Part shown: positions 11,741 through 23,668 of the stretch, piece after piece | How positions within the stretch are numbered: position 1 is the first letter of the stretch | How the letters are laid out: each line of letters begins with the position of its first letter | Source of the DNA: Schistocephalus solidus | Taxonomy: Eukaryota > Platyhelminthes > Cestoda > Diphyllobothriidea > Diphyllobothriidae | DNA length: 64,000 nt | Direction of reading: 5' to 3' | Assembly (NCBI GenBank): GCA_017591395.1 | Contig: WEDG01004053.1 | Location: 124,001 to 188,000 of the forward strand | Translations under genes and position numbers: made by a program | Notes under the pieces: generated by a model | What the model was told of the DNA's origin: nothing | The model's input: only the letters and a program-made list of their open reading frames with translations | The model's database searches: none

Positions 11741-12560
11741 CCAGGCCCTGCCAACATGCCCGTGCTGTCAATGCATCTTCCGCGCGCGAATCGGCCTGGT
11801 TGGACATCTTCAGACGCAATGCACCACCAATCTGACAAGTCCAACTTCTACGTCAAATTCTGCCAACCCTCCTTCAGCCTCCCCTAACCTTACTCCTGGC
11901 ATCAATTCCATTGCTCCCACCATCATAGAGACCACATCCCAATAATCATCGCCTGTTACCCTCACCACCGAAACCACCACCGCCTTCGCCTTCACTACCA
12001 CCACCACAATCAACGATGAGGACTCTCTCCTAAACTTTCCTCAATGTGACCGCACATTCACGTCATGCAATGGCCTGGTCGGTCACTTGCGAATCTATCG
12101 TACAGAGACTGGTGAACCAGTGCCTGGAGCACCAACACACAACAGAGATCCCGCCTCCACTACCCTCACCGTCGTCGCGCATTCACTCATCGCATGGGCT
12201 TATTCGGTCACATGCGCATCCATGACAGCGGAATTCACCGCAAGACCGACAACACCGATACACCATGCACACCCTCCGCTCTTGCCATTCTTACCGCCAC
12301 TGCCACCCCCACTACCATGAATGACATCCCCCCAGCCTCTCCCGATTTCTCCTGCCTACATTGCGCCCTCAACTTCAACTCACGCATCGGCCTGGTCGGT
12401 CACCTGCGAATCCATCGCACGGAGGATGGTGAACCTGTACCTGGGGCTCCGACATACAGTCGACGCACCCGCCTCCACTGCCCTCACTGCTCCCGCACCA
12501 TTTACACACCGCATGGGCCTATAAGAACACATGCGACTTCACGAAAACCTGCGGTAAACC
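11741..12560 (+). pseudogene. LINE C-terminal zinc-finger tail
   Basis: First module 'CPCCQCIFRARIGLVGHLQTQC' has C-x2-C-x12-H-x4-C spacing (about 11757-11823). After a Thr/Ser/Pro-rich linker, a second module reads 'FPQCDRTFTSCNGLVGHLRIY', with the first Cys and last His lost. A third ('FTHRMGLFGHMRIHDSG', about 12185-12235) has lost both cysteines and sits in another frame. A fourth ('CLHCALNFNSRIGLVGHLRIH', about 12355-12415) is intact. A fifth ('CPHCSRTIYTPHG') is frameshifted. The repeated GLVGHLRIHRTE.GEPVPGAPT unit shows this is an array of one duplicated finger, presumably for nucleic-acid binding. Confidence 0.85.
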
Positions 12561-12639
12561 ACCGGAGGCTAAGCCACACCAACGCAGACCATCTACACTA
12601 CTACATAGACAACAGCCTCACAATCATCATAGTGTACCT

Positions 12640-13500
12640 AATAAAATCCCGGTTTCCTAGAAACCGTCGCTTGGACGGCTGCCAATCTGACGCTTACACC
12701 AGACCACGCCGACGGCCCAGTGTATGTGTTGTGTGTGTCGAGTGGCTGACCAGTGGACTGGAGTCAGACGGCGATGGCTCCTCCATATCCCCTGAGTAAG
12801 TAAGTCCTGGTGTGTGCGTTATGGGGGCCAAGTCGTGCTCTGGCGTGCGAAGACGGGAACGCCGACCCGTCAGCCAATGCGCCCACTCTCACATCAGACA
12901 ACTGACTGGCTCGGATGATGGTCTGATTGTGGGGGTGGGGGAGAGAGTGAGGTCGACGGCTCAGCGCATTTTCCTCCCTATAAACAATCTGACGCGCTTG
13001 AAACTATCACGGTTCACTAAAAGCCGTGGCTTGGAAGGTTGCCAACTGACGGGATAACTCGGACCACGTGGTCAGCCATATGTGTGTTTTGTGTGGAGTG
13101 GCTGACTGGCGGACTGAGAGTCAGACTGCAATGGCTCCTTCTTAATGTTGCCTTTATGGCACTCCCACTCCGCGGGATCCGCGTCAGGTGTGGTGGTACA
13201 CCAAAGGGCTTCCGGGCGGCTCCAGCCCAGGTGGCTCCGGCCGCGCCAGCCACCTGCGCCCTCTCCCATCCTCGGTCTTCTTGACTCTGTCTTGATACCG
13301 GGCTCGGGTGGGGGAGGAGAAGAGAGTGCGGTAGCTGCAACGCAAGGCTTTTATCACTTAAAACTAATTCACGCGCAAGTCACCGTCCCTGCACTACCTG
13401 GTGTGGAGCATACGGTGGACCTCGTCGAACTCGACGGTCAAACTGCCGTATATCGAGTGGAGAGCTCAATCACCGTGACCATGAGTTACGAATGAAGTTG
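12640..13500 (+). repeat. Two diverged tandem repeat units downstream of the LINE
   Basis: Units start near 12660 and 13018 (about 358 bp apart). Both carry 'gccgt.gcttgga.ggctgccaa.ctgacg', then 'gtgtgtgt.ttgtgtg', 'gagtggctgac..g.ggact', 'gtcagac.gc.atggctcct' and later a 'gggtggggga...gagagtg' block. An AATAAA lies just upstream (about 12640). This could be a SINE-like passenger or the end of the LINE. There is no convincing open frame. It ends in a short 'agttgaagc' duplication at about 13494. Confidence 0.65.
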
Positions 13501-13617
13501 AAGCAGTTGAAGCAGTTTCCACCACACTCTCGTGCACTTGCTTAACCTATCTTTTTATTAATTATAACCAAAATTCTAGATAGACACCAGCGACATTTAA
13601 TAATAAAAGTTTTAGTT

Positions 13618-14438
13618 CAGGGGTCGGCAAACTTTTCGGACTACTAGGCCATTTCAGAAGGTCAAAGAAGGCACACTAGGCCAGAAGAAACAAGGTGTTC
13701 AAGGAATTGTTTATTGTTCAAAAAAACAGTACGATCAATGGGAAACATGATTTTGTATGCTCGTAGAGACAGATACAATAGTAGATTGTAATGATGAGGG
13801 GTTCAGCAACAGAATAAGATTAAGGCGATTGTCAGTGAGCTGAGAGCGCAGCTTGTTCTCACAAAACTTCATTTTGGAGAACAGCTGCTCGCACGAATAA
13901 GTGCTGCTAAACATTGCGATCACATGCTTGGCACGGGCTAACAACATTGGAAACTGAGCATGTGGCAGCTGACGGTAGAAGTCAATGAGAGTAGTGCAAG
14001 AAGTTAACTTGGACAAGAGAACGTCCGAAGTCTGTAGTTCAATCAACTCCAATTGCACATCAGAGGGGGCATCGTCATAGGAAAAGTAATATGACCATGA
14101 ACAAAAATTGCTTCGCACGTCACAGCACCCTCACGTGCGTACAACACACGCCTCGAGCCCAGTGAATGAAACCGAGACCAGAGAGTGAACTTGTTTACAA
14201 CACAAAATTTATCATCCCTCGCCGGTCAGTCACTTCTATTTCATACAAGCGCCTGGCATCAGTTCTAAAAATAAACAGGAGCCACAGCTTGAGCTACAAC
14301 CAGCAGTATTGAAGGGGTGCAAAACCACGACAATTCAATTAAGCCAGATCCAACAAAAATTAATTAGGGGGCGTTAGGCCGGACTGGAATACATGCTAGG
14401 CCGTATCTGGCCTAAAGGCCGGAGTTTGCCAACCTCTG
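13618..14438. mobile_element. hAT-family DNA transposon, internally deleted, with perfect 8-bp target duplication
   Basis: Terminal inverted repeats are CAGGGGTCGGCAAACT at 13618-13633 and, read as reverse complement, CAGAGGTTGGCAAACT at 14423-14438 (14 of 16 identical), with further similarity inside (AGGCCA). The flanking 8 bases are TTTTAGTT on both sides (13610-13617 and 14439-14446), a perfect target-site duplication of the length typical for hAT elements. At 821 bp it is much shorter than an autonomous hAT element. It retains only the C-terminal dimerisation part of the transposase on the minus strand, so it is non-autonomous. Confidence 0.92.
13735..14118 (-). pseudogene. hAT transposase C-terminal (hATC dimerisation) fragment
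   Basis: The frame reads 'DDAPSDVQLELIELQTSDVL' then 'FYRQLPHAQFPMLLARAKHV', 'FSSTYSCEQLFSKMKFCENK' and 'RSQLTDNRLNLILLL'. The S-T-x-x-CEQ-x-FS-x-MK block and the RSxLTDxxL block are hallmarks of the hAT dimerisation region of Charlie/ZBED-like and GTF2IRD2-like transposases. The DDE catalytic part and the N-terminal BED finger are absent. It runs open through the element, so the copy may be fairly recent. It lies entirely between the terminal repeats of the element at 13618-14438. Confidence 0.88.
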
Positions 14439-14446
14439 TTTTAGTT

Positions 14447-16332
14447 GTAATCGCTCCTTTTTGGACGCCCACTTGGACTCAAATAATGGAAACTATCTGT
14501 CTGCAAACCTTCCTCTCTTATGCCCACCTCAGGTCAAAATATTAGTCAGGTGCTTACGTAAGAGCTTTGGCTTGCCAACAATTACGGAATTAACTCGTTT
14601 ATTAGAATGTACTCCACCTGATCAATCAAGTAACGACAAAATTTTACATTTTGCATCCTTAATCATAATTTTTTCATTGTTCAGACTACGTTGGGTGTTA
14701 TTTAATAGGAGCAACTACAATTGGCCTTCTAAATTCAGAATTTGAGCATCAACAGAACATCAAAGTACTTATAATCCTTTGTTATCTGTATGAAGGAAGC
14801 CGCGTCTAGGCAAATTTTCGGTTAATAAAAAGGCATTTTTCGTATGCAATTGGGCTAAATAAAAACGGCTTTTTAAGTGAAGTGTTTATTTTGCATAAGG
14901 TATAATAAATAAAATACTAAACCCAGTTTTTCACCAGAGTTCGATAAGAAAATAAACATTGATTTAAAAATGGCCATTAGGCTGCAGTAATCAACCGCTA
15001 ACTAATTTGCATTAGGAGGATGGAAAGTAAGGTAAATTGTATGAGCAAGTACGTTGATGTATTTGGCTTTACTGCCATTTATTGGGTTCATGTTACTAAA
15101 AAAGTGTCAACACGTATGACGATGAGGATTTTCAGATTGTCCCGGACACGGAAGTGCACGATGACAATCCGTCATTTTTTGCATTGGACAACCGCTTTCT
15201 GGGTTGTTTTGGAACCCGTTGAGATGGCATAGGACCCACTGCAAATTGTGTCAGAATCTCAGAAGTAAGAAAGGCCATTGATCGCACGGCATTTTTCGTC
15301 ATATCTTCTCCAACAGTTGTTACTAAAAGATAAAATATAATTTATTTTAAGGACTAATTTATATCGAAATGTGGAAGTATATATACCTTAATGTCACAAT
15401 TTCCTGCTTTTCCTTTACGGGAAATGGTTTCAACAGTCACTACAGCACGCTTCAAGTTGCAAAGGAATGGACATTTATTGGTAAACGTTTGTCTCAAGTT
15501 ACCTTTTCTACTTCATTCCAATCCAGGCGTTTTCCCAGAGGCTTCATGAAGCAGAGCATTAGCAATTGTGCAAACATGTGAGACCTACCAATCAAAGCAG
15601 TTCTCATTGCCTTTATAAGATGAACATGTGAATCAGGAGAACAGTTTGAACCGTGGTTTAGTATACCTAACTATGTAAAGGAATTTTTTCATTTGTAAAC
15701 GAAGTGTTTTAAAAATGTACAATCAAGCACTGCAGAAATTGATGTAAGCAGTATTTTTATAGTATTGTACATGCAGGATATGTGAACTTAATCAATATAA
15801 TTTCTATGGCATTTGTTGAGGTAAACTGGTTTGTTCTACTATAAAATATACCCCAAAAGCTCTAAATAATGAGCTTCTTAGCAATTTGTGCAAAGGCCTA
15901 TGCTTGATATGAGACCTCCATTTAAAAAATGACGTACGATATTCGTAGACCATTACAAAAATACGCTTAAAATTAACTTGTGAATTGACTAATATGGCAA
16001 CGTGATGCCTAATTTTAGCCTCAGACATTAATATAAATATTTGAAGAACTACTAGGGAGATTAGGAAAAATGTATTAAAATTGGCGACGTAATGCATATA
16101 AGATTCTAATTATCGTATAATTGGGGACGGGTTATGACTAATGTAAACAGTGAACCAATGATGTATTTCAAATGCCCACTTTACGCCTCAAAGGACAACC
16201 TCAATCAGATTAGTAGTATGAAGCATAATGCTCATAGCTTGGACGGTCTAGGACTTCTATTAAAAATAATGAATTGCAATGATAGTTTGTTCAACGAATT
16301 CTTCAAACAGGTTGCATTGCCTGCCAATATAC
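14447..16332. other. AT-rich sequence downstream of the proton-channel gene
   Basis: No supported gene. The first kilobase downstream (lower coordinates) of the proposed stop at 16333 would contain the 3' untranslated region of the minus-strand channel gene, but I could not place a polyadenylation signal with confidence. Confidence 0.4.
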
Positions 16333-16400
16333 TCATTCTTTTTGCTTTGCAGTGTTGTTGGGGCAAATAAAACTGTACAAAAATTGAGGGAACGGGTTAC
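16333..16400 (-). CDS. HVCN1: Hv1 homologue exon 7 (putative C-terminal exon with stop)
   Basis: A strong acceptor ('gttgttttcttcag', 16401 upward) is followed in the required phase by a short open stretch, GNPFPQFLYSFICPNNTAKQ then KE and TGA at 16335-16333. It is supported only by the good polypyrimidine tract, the matching phase and the stop. A different terminal exon is possible. Confidence 0.5.
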
Positions 16401-19400
16401 CTGAAGAAAACAACGGTCGTTTAGTTTAATATATAAACAATACACATTGACTTTATCTGATTCTTCAAAGCTGTTAATGCAGAACCTTGCAAAAAGACGA
16501 ATAACCTAAGAACGCTGGGGAGGCATGAAACCTCCCTTGCCCGCCAGATTCCTTTAGATTCTCTATGATGGTGTACATTTTCAACTAAATCAAACGCTTA
16601 GGACCCGTAGTCCGAGTGCGAATATATAAAATTAAGCAGGCCTACCTAAAAGCACCCTTCATCAAACTTCATCCTTCGCTAGCGTTTTGAAGACAAACAT
16701 CAAGAACCATGGGACTGAATAAATCATAAACTAAAAAACTAGAAATGGAACAACAAAGTTAAAGGCTTGCAAAGTTCATCTTTTGGCATTTTAAAGATTT
16801 CCATTTTTGTAAATTGAATGTTTATCCTATATAATTAGTACGCATTGCACACTGTGCATGATGCACCTGCTTACCATTTGGTCTGCAAAGCAGCAATTGT
16901 TCTTTGGACAGGCCAAGTTGAATACATGAAGACTCCAATGTGTCAATATACTTCTGAATGAATGAAAGGGGAAATATTAATAGTATGTAGCCAATCACTT
17001 CACAAGCTGTAGGAGCGGAAAAATTGTACAAGTGCATTAAAACTCAAGCAGCTGAGATTTTTAAGTAAAAATTATTTTCAAGGTGACTGGTCAGCCTATG
17101 GTGCATTACACGAACTGTTTAAAATGTATGTTTCCACGCGTACTTCGTAAGTTTGTGATTTTAAAATACTAAAATACTAAACAAAAAGAATTTTGTGCTT
17201 CGCTTTTCATTTTCATGTACAGTGCGATGTAGCTTTGGAGCATTTCTTATAATTTGGTTATTAATTGCAGCCTTCTTGTACAGGCTCATTAAAGAAATCA
17301 CTCAGAACACCTGTATTAGTCTTATTTGTTCCAACGCATTATCATGACTGTACAATTATGCTTTTGTAGAGGTACAAAGTCTTTTACGGTAAACATACAT
17401 CAAAAGTAGCTAAGCGCTTCTTGGCTTGCGCAAATCAAACTAAAAACCTACCTCTAATATAACTAGTTTTGCATTCAACGCTTCGACCCTCAATTCTGAA
17501 ATCTTTCGAGCACGTTTCTGCAACTGAATCCGAAAGGCATCTCTTTGTTTTTCGTGCATTAGTAAGCCTGAATTGAAAAGTGTTGAATTAAATATTTGTT
17601 CGCTTTTTGGAGCAAACGCATGGCAAATTTCATCATTTACTTTTAGAAAACACAAACCCAAAAAGAGATCTATTAAGTACAGTTCCCGTACGGATACCAT
17701 TTAAAAGACAATCCTGTTTCCCTTTTCTATGCAGCAGCAGGCTGCAGCTTGGCATCATGAATAGGATAAGAAACCACACGGGAATCGTTCTGCGATACAT
17801 AAAATAATGATCAAAAATTTTTGGAAATATACGTATTGACCATTAGATAACATTCTTGCTAGTAATGCAATGCGTCAATCTGCGTGAATAGTTTTACATT
17901 GTTCGAAATATTCAATGGTGGTGAGTGGTCAAATGTGTTGATTCAAGGTCAAATTATTAAACTACGCGTTTAAATGAAGTATCTAGCAGTGAGGCCTATT
18001 GGCATTTGAAAGTAGTTCAGTGAAGGTTTTCTCTCCTTACTTATCCTTGTTGCGCATCCTATTATGTTATTTAAGTTAGTGCTTATAAGTGATGAAATAT
18101 ATTTTGAAATGCCTTCCAAGGAAGGTTTGCAGAATAAATTAACTGAGCACTCCTTTCGCTTCAATATCATTTATTGCCTGCGTCGTCTAAGATGCACCAG
18201 TGTTAAAGCAGATGTGGGGTTTCCACAATAAGAATAAGCGCATAAATATTTGTAAGTATTTTTCTCATTTAATTTTTTAATAAAATCTTGCTTAAGACTC
18301 AAATCTCACATTCCAATATAAAAAAATGTATCACATTTTACGGAAAAAAAAAAGCTTTAAAGAAAATACCAGTTAATCAACAAAAGTATACTGGAATATA
18401 CACAGTTATTTTTTTGGGGCAGATTTGAAAATTCAATTGATTACTCAGTTTTGCAGAACTCGTTGATATTGGTGAGATATAAGCTCATGACAGCCGACAG
18501 TTTGTCCGTCGTTACCAAGCATGTTGCCGTATGCCCACAGCATGGCAGGCACATGAATAGTGACCTGTGCGTAAGTTTTTGCAATGAAAGTGGACTTCCG
18601 AAAAATCTGCCACACTCGCTCCGCCCTAAACTACCTCTTTCCGGTTCCAAAACCGAGTCAAAAACACCGGAGGCAGAATCGGGTGGGGTGGCTAGTACGG
18701 TATGAGCCTGGGTCTAAGCGGTTTTCAAAAAACTATACAATTATGTGCCCTGATCTGACCCCTACTGTGGTCCATGGCATCTACCCTGTGACGCATTTTA
18801 TGAAAATTCAACGAAGAGCCATGCACTTATACCTCAAAATAAAATATTAAAACGTGCGTTCACAAGTTTTCCCATTTTGGTTCATTTGCTCACACATCTC
18901 ACTGCCACGTGTGGAATATACAGTAATTTTGCTCTGGGTTGACTCTGCAACAACATTTCATAGACTATAAAGTGTATTCATTAGACAGGTTTGCTTTAAC
19001 GGTTTTGGGAGCTTCGATACACTGTCCCATTATATCGTGTCTTCGCAATCCAACGAGATAACTGAATAGATTGAAAATAACAAATCTTTGAAATGTAAGG
19101 GATTTGGCAAATCTGCTTCTAATTTTGAAAAATTCAATTTATATTTCAAAATATTGTGCAAAATAGCTATTGCATATATCCTCTAGTTGCAATTCCTTCT
19201 CGCATCTTAGTTTACGCAATATGTTTGTAAGTATTCACTCAAAAATTTAAAATTTCTGTTATGCAGCAATGCGACAAAGTCTCTATTCAATTGCTGCAGG
19301 TCCATTAAGCCTCTGAAGTGATTGGCAAATTTCGTCTTAAAAAATACATAGTAATAGTGAATCCTTGTTTTTGTTGAGAGTTTCGATAGAATAGATCAAT

Positions 19401-22400
19401 CAACGTAACCTATGACAGTTGGTGAATGTGCACGTTAAAATAAAAGTACTTATTATTCTGAAAGAATAGGCTTCCTTTAGGCATTTTCACAAAAGATGTT
19501 GATTTTAGGATAGAAACTGTTATTTAAGAATTTTGGCTTCTCAATTAGAGCTAGTAAATACCCTGGATATATGTTTTCATAGTAATAAAAGCAGTTGTCT
19601 TAAAGAATAACTCATTGAAGAAATTGACACTGCCTGGAGAAATAAGTTAGGCAGAATACCCGGTTGACATGTATTTTAAAAAACTTATGTTTACCCTCTT
19701 AAGTAATAAACTTGACAGGTGGAATACATGGAGTCGCAATGTGTGGCAGAATTTATCAACCTGTGCCAAAGGTTTATTGAAATAAACTGATATGTATCAC
19801 TTTAAACAAACATTATATTGCCCTCAATTATGTAAATATAATCATTGACGATATAATTAGTGATGGACTCCATTAGGGGTCAGATAATTTGAACAAGAAA
19901 AAACGGCATATCAAAGTTCCTTAAGTGATTAGATCTTAGTTTTTGGATTAAGCATCGTTGTGTCTCTAGTTTAGTTGCCATTCTGATTAAGGACCTGAAC
20001 TAAGTAGCTAAGTTTTTTACCTTTTTTATCAATGGCTTTATTTTTTATTAAAGCCCGACCTCGGGACATGAATTCACGGAAAATTAATTGACACATATGC
20101 ACATCATAGAATATTTGTAAAATTTTAAATTTTATTTTATTTTTTAGCTAGGTGTATTCACTCAACGCTTTAGTTACCATTAGTTGAAAAACGAAAATTT
20201 GAACCTCAGAATCCCTTAAAGCACTTCACAAGAAGCTGTTTTCAATGGCACAATGACGGAAAAGGGCAGCCACCCATTTTCTTAAACGTGATCATAAACT
20301 GCTAATTTAATAACTGGGTGACGATGCTTACGTTTACTTAACAAAAAAAGCCGATTATACTTATGCAACTCAGTCCACTTGTAGAGAAAACACATATAAT
20401 ACCTGGCAAATAAAACTTCTTTTTACACGATCATGTCTCCATTCCAACTGCTTGCCAGAACGTGTCTTGTCAATTCTATTTATAATTTCTGTGCCAGTTT
20501 CCATAACCGAAAATGCGCGTCAGTCTTCACCATGCGGCCTCATTTGGTGTTTTGAAAGCCACTGTGTTTAACTTACCTCGACATCCATTTGTCTACCAAC
20601 TGATATGCATCTGCAACTTAATAGACGACATAGACCTTTTTAAGCACTAACTGGCCTTTAGTGAAGTCCAAAATAATGATAAATCCTTGAAAGAGTCGAC
20701 CTCGTTATCAACGCTGCCTCGTATATCTGATAGCTGAAGAAAGTTACCTGCAAAAATTTCAAAATACCACGCGTTTACCTACCTTTGCATGTTTGAACAG
20801 GACCAACAAAAAGGTAACGGCACGCACGCCTCACCAGCAATACGCCCTACTTCCCAGGCTCCCTAAAACTGACCGCACTGAAAGTTGGGGTCAAGTGCGC
20901 CATAAAATACCTAACCAAATTGTCACACAATTTCATGCTTTCTGAAAATCATTTACTTTTGTAAAAAAGATCAGTGCAAATGCATGTTTTCAAAAATGCT
21001 TCATTACTGCATACTTTACTTCGTCTGCAATTAACAGAAATTTATTACAAAAATTACTTACTGTTTATCACTCTAACCATCCGCCACACGAGAAATATTA
21101 TTATGAAGGAAATTTCATCCGAGGCAACATATACGAATATGACGTCCGCAATCAAAGAAATTGCAATAACAGAGCCATCAACCATCTGTAATAACAAAAA
21201 GTAATGTAAGAAGAATGCTAAATTAAGATAATTTTAAAAGAAATATCAGGAAAATTTTAAAATACGTGTATAAAAAGAATTTGGTTCAGAAGACAACTGG
21301 CAGCATCAAAACTTGATTAAGGTTTTGAATTTATTATAGAAAAAGTTTTTTCAACGGATTTCTAAAGAGCTTCAGAAAAATGATTGAGTTTGTTTTTAAG
21401 CTTTTATCACCTTAAACGGGCGTAAAAATATTTAACTTCTTGTCTATTGATGCGATTCTTTTAAAAATGGTACGTCTGGAGGCAAATGTCTACAATAAAG
21501 GTGTGGGGATAAGTACAGAAGAAGGTTGTTTGCTCACCGGAATCATTGCTTTATTCGTCTCAGCTTTCGAACTCTTACTGGAGTCCATCGTCAGAGATAA
21601 AACAGCAACATAAAAGAGTAACATTTATAGGGGGACAGGGGCCAATCAGACACAAGCGGCGCCAGTCCGTAGGTGACTGCGCTGGCCTTGTATACCGGCA
21701 CCAGATCGATACATTGATTGACCGAGATTTCCTCGGAGGCCGAGGCTTCCATCAATTCTCGGCTTTTCTTTAATCAGGCGTGGAAGATTATCTTTGTGGC
21801 TGCGAAGTTAAACACGTGATTCATTTCGTAGGTGTGGGCAGCCACTTGCGATAAACCGTCACCCCATCTCACAGCAAGCTTATGCTCGTGTATGCGCGAT
21901 CCAAGCATATGTCCAGTCTGTCCTATGTAGTTCCAGGAACAGTTTTGGCCCAGGATGGGATACACTATCCCAACTGCCGTTTTTACAGCAACCATTCGGT
22001 GGCTCACAAACAAAGCTGTGTGAGAACACTGTTCAAACGCATCCAGACTCATTGCAGCAACCCGGCGGAAAAAAACACGTGAGGCCCGTTACCTACACGA
22101 CTATTCAATTCGGAACGGCTACCCGAAGGCGTTCATAAGCCGATGCTTACGTATTTGCCCCCGAAGGTCCAACCAGAAACAACCCCGACGGTATGGCATG
22201 CGATGCTATATATCAAGGGCGTATCAGAAGCGACCGAGCGCATTGTTGCGGGACTTGGTGTTGAACTTGCCCACAGACCCAAAGCTACGATGCGCAGTAA
22301 GGTCATGAGAATCGAGGACAAATTAAATCCTAATGAGCAGTCGGGTGTAATTTATCGCATCCCGTGCCAAAACTGTTCCTGTTACTACACAGGACAGACT

Positions 22401-23577
22401 GGACGTAGGCTTGCATTGCGCATACACAAACATAAGCTTGCTAGAAGACGGTTTGACGGTTTATCGCAAGTGGCTGCCCCCACCTACGAAACGGGTCACG
22501 AGTTTAACTTTGCAGCCACGAAGATAATCGCCCATGCCAGATGCGAGACAAGCCGAGAATTGATTGAAATCTGTGCCTACAATGAGAACTCGGTCAATCG
22601 ATTTATCGATCTGGCGCTGGTATACAGGGCCAGCGTAGTCACCTCCGGAATGGTGCCACTGGTGTCTGATTGCCCCCCTTTATGTTGCAGTTTTATCGCT
22701 GACGATGAACTCCAGTAAGAGTTCAAAACTCGAACGAATATAGCCATGATTCCGGTGAAAGAACAACCTTATTCTTCTTCTCCACTTATAGTATCTGTTT
22801 TATTTAACTGTTTATCATTCTAAACAGATAAATATAGTACGACGGTCCTTATTTACCTGTTTTTCTTCTTATTTAGAAACCTGTGTTTTAAGGTTCTATG
22901 TTCCAATCACAACATAATAGTACAGGAATGTAGGTGAAAATAATCAGGTCTTTATATACTGTAATGCTAACCGGTTATTATTTTTAGACCAATTTGAAAA
23001 TCATTATGAACAGTAGTGTGCTCATATAAATTCCTCGTTGTTTTCTGTGACTCGTCTGGTAATTTTTAATTATTGCTGACGAGCAGTGTTTCTTCAAAAG
23101 TGAAACATAAGTCACAGTGTGAAACTGCAACCTCTTCATATATATATGTTAAAGTGGAACCGAATTAGACAAGGGAGACCAGAATGGCCATTTCTGGCTT
23201 ATAAGCCGTCATCAGCCAGTCATGCCCAATCCCAAGTGTGGCACACCTGGGATTCGAACCCGCGACCTTTAGTAATTTGAGTCATATACCCAATCACAAC
23301 CGACAAAAACAACGAGCCCGTGGCTCAATGGTAGAGCGTTCGACTCAATTACCAATGGTCGTGTGTTCGAATCCCAGGTGTGCCACACTTGGGATTGGGT
23401 ATGACTTGCTGATGACGGCTCATAAGCCAAAAATGGCCATCCCAGTCTCCTTTGTCGGTTCCACTTTAACATCATATGCAACATGTCGCTATGCGACCGC
23501 CTGCGAGGGCTCTAGTCTGAGCTCCAGAGCCTAACGGAACATACATGTTCCTTAAGCAGATCGGTGAGCAACATACT

Positions 23578-23668
<91 letters not shown>

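Larger units (their letters stand above)
8227..12640 (+). mobile_element. Non-LTR retrotransposon (LINE) with AP-endonuclease, RT and zinc fingers, inactive
   Basis: A GC-rich 4.4-kb block with, in order, a 5' leader, an apurinic-type endonuclease, a reverse transcriptase and a C-terminal run of C2H2 zinc-finger-like modules. Such a protein would nick DNA and prime reverse transcription of its own RNA at the cut. The clade is uncertain (RTE-like is my best guess). The copy is dead: there are in-frame stops, several frameshifts, an apparent internal deletion after the RT thumb, and substitutions at catalytic positions in both enzymes. It is unusually intact for this window, and its sharp base-composition boundary suggests younger age than the PLE or minus-strand LINE remnants. 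Confidence 0.9.

Noticed and set aside
12812..13495. Several GC-rich open frames downstream of the LINE
   Set aside because: They overlap on both strands across the tandem GC-rich repeat units and share no protein features; long frames are expected in GC-rich sequence.
23316..23390. Functional tRNA gene
   Set aside because: A and B boxes and the D arm are present, but the acceptor stem does not pair and the sequence continues into a shared SINE body.
23395..23450. Hammerhead ribozyme in the SINE body (CTGATGA ... GAAA ... GTC)
   Set aside because: Stem II is weak and varies between copies, stem III is imperfect, and no complementary stem I is seen. The palindromic ATGGCCAT hairpin explains the pattern better.
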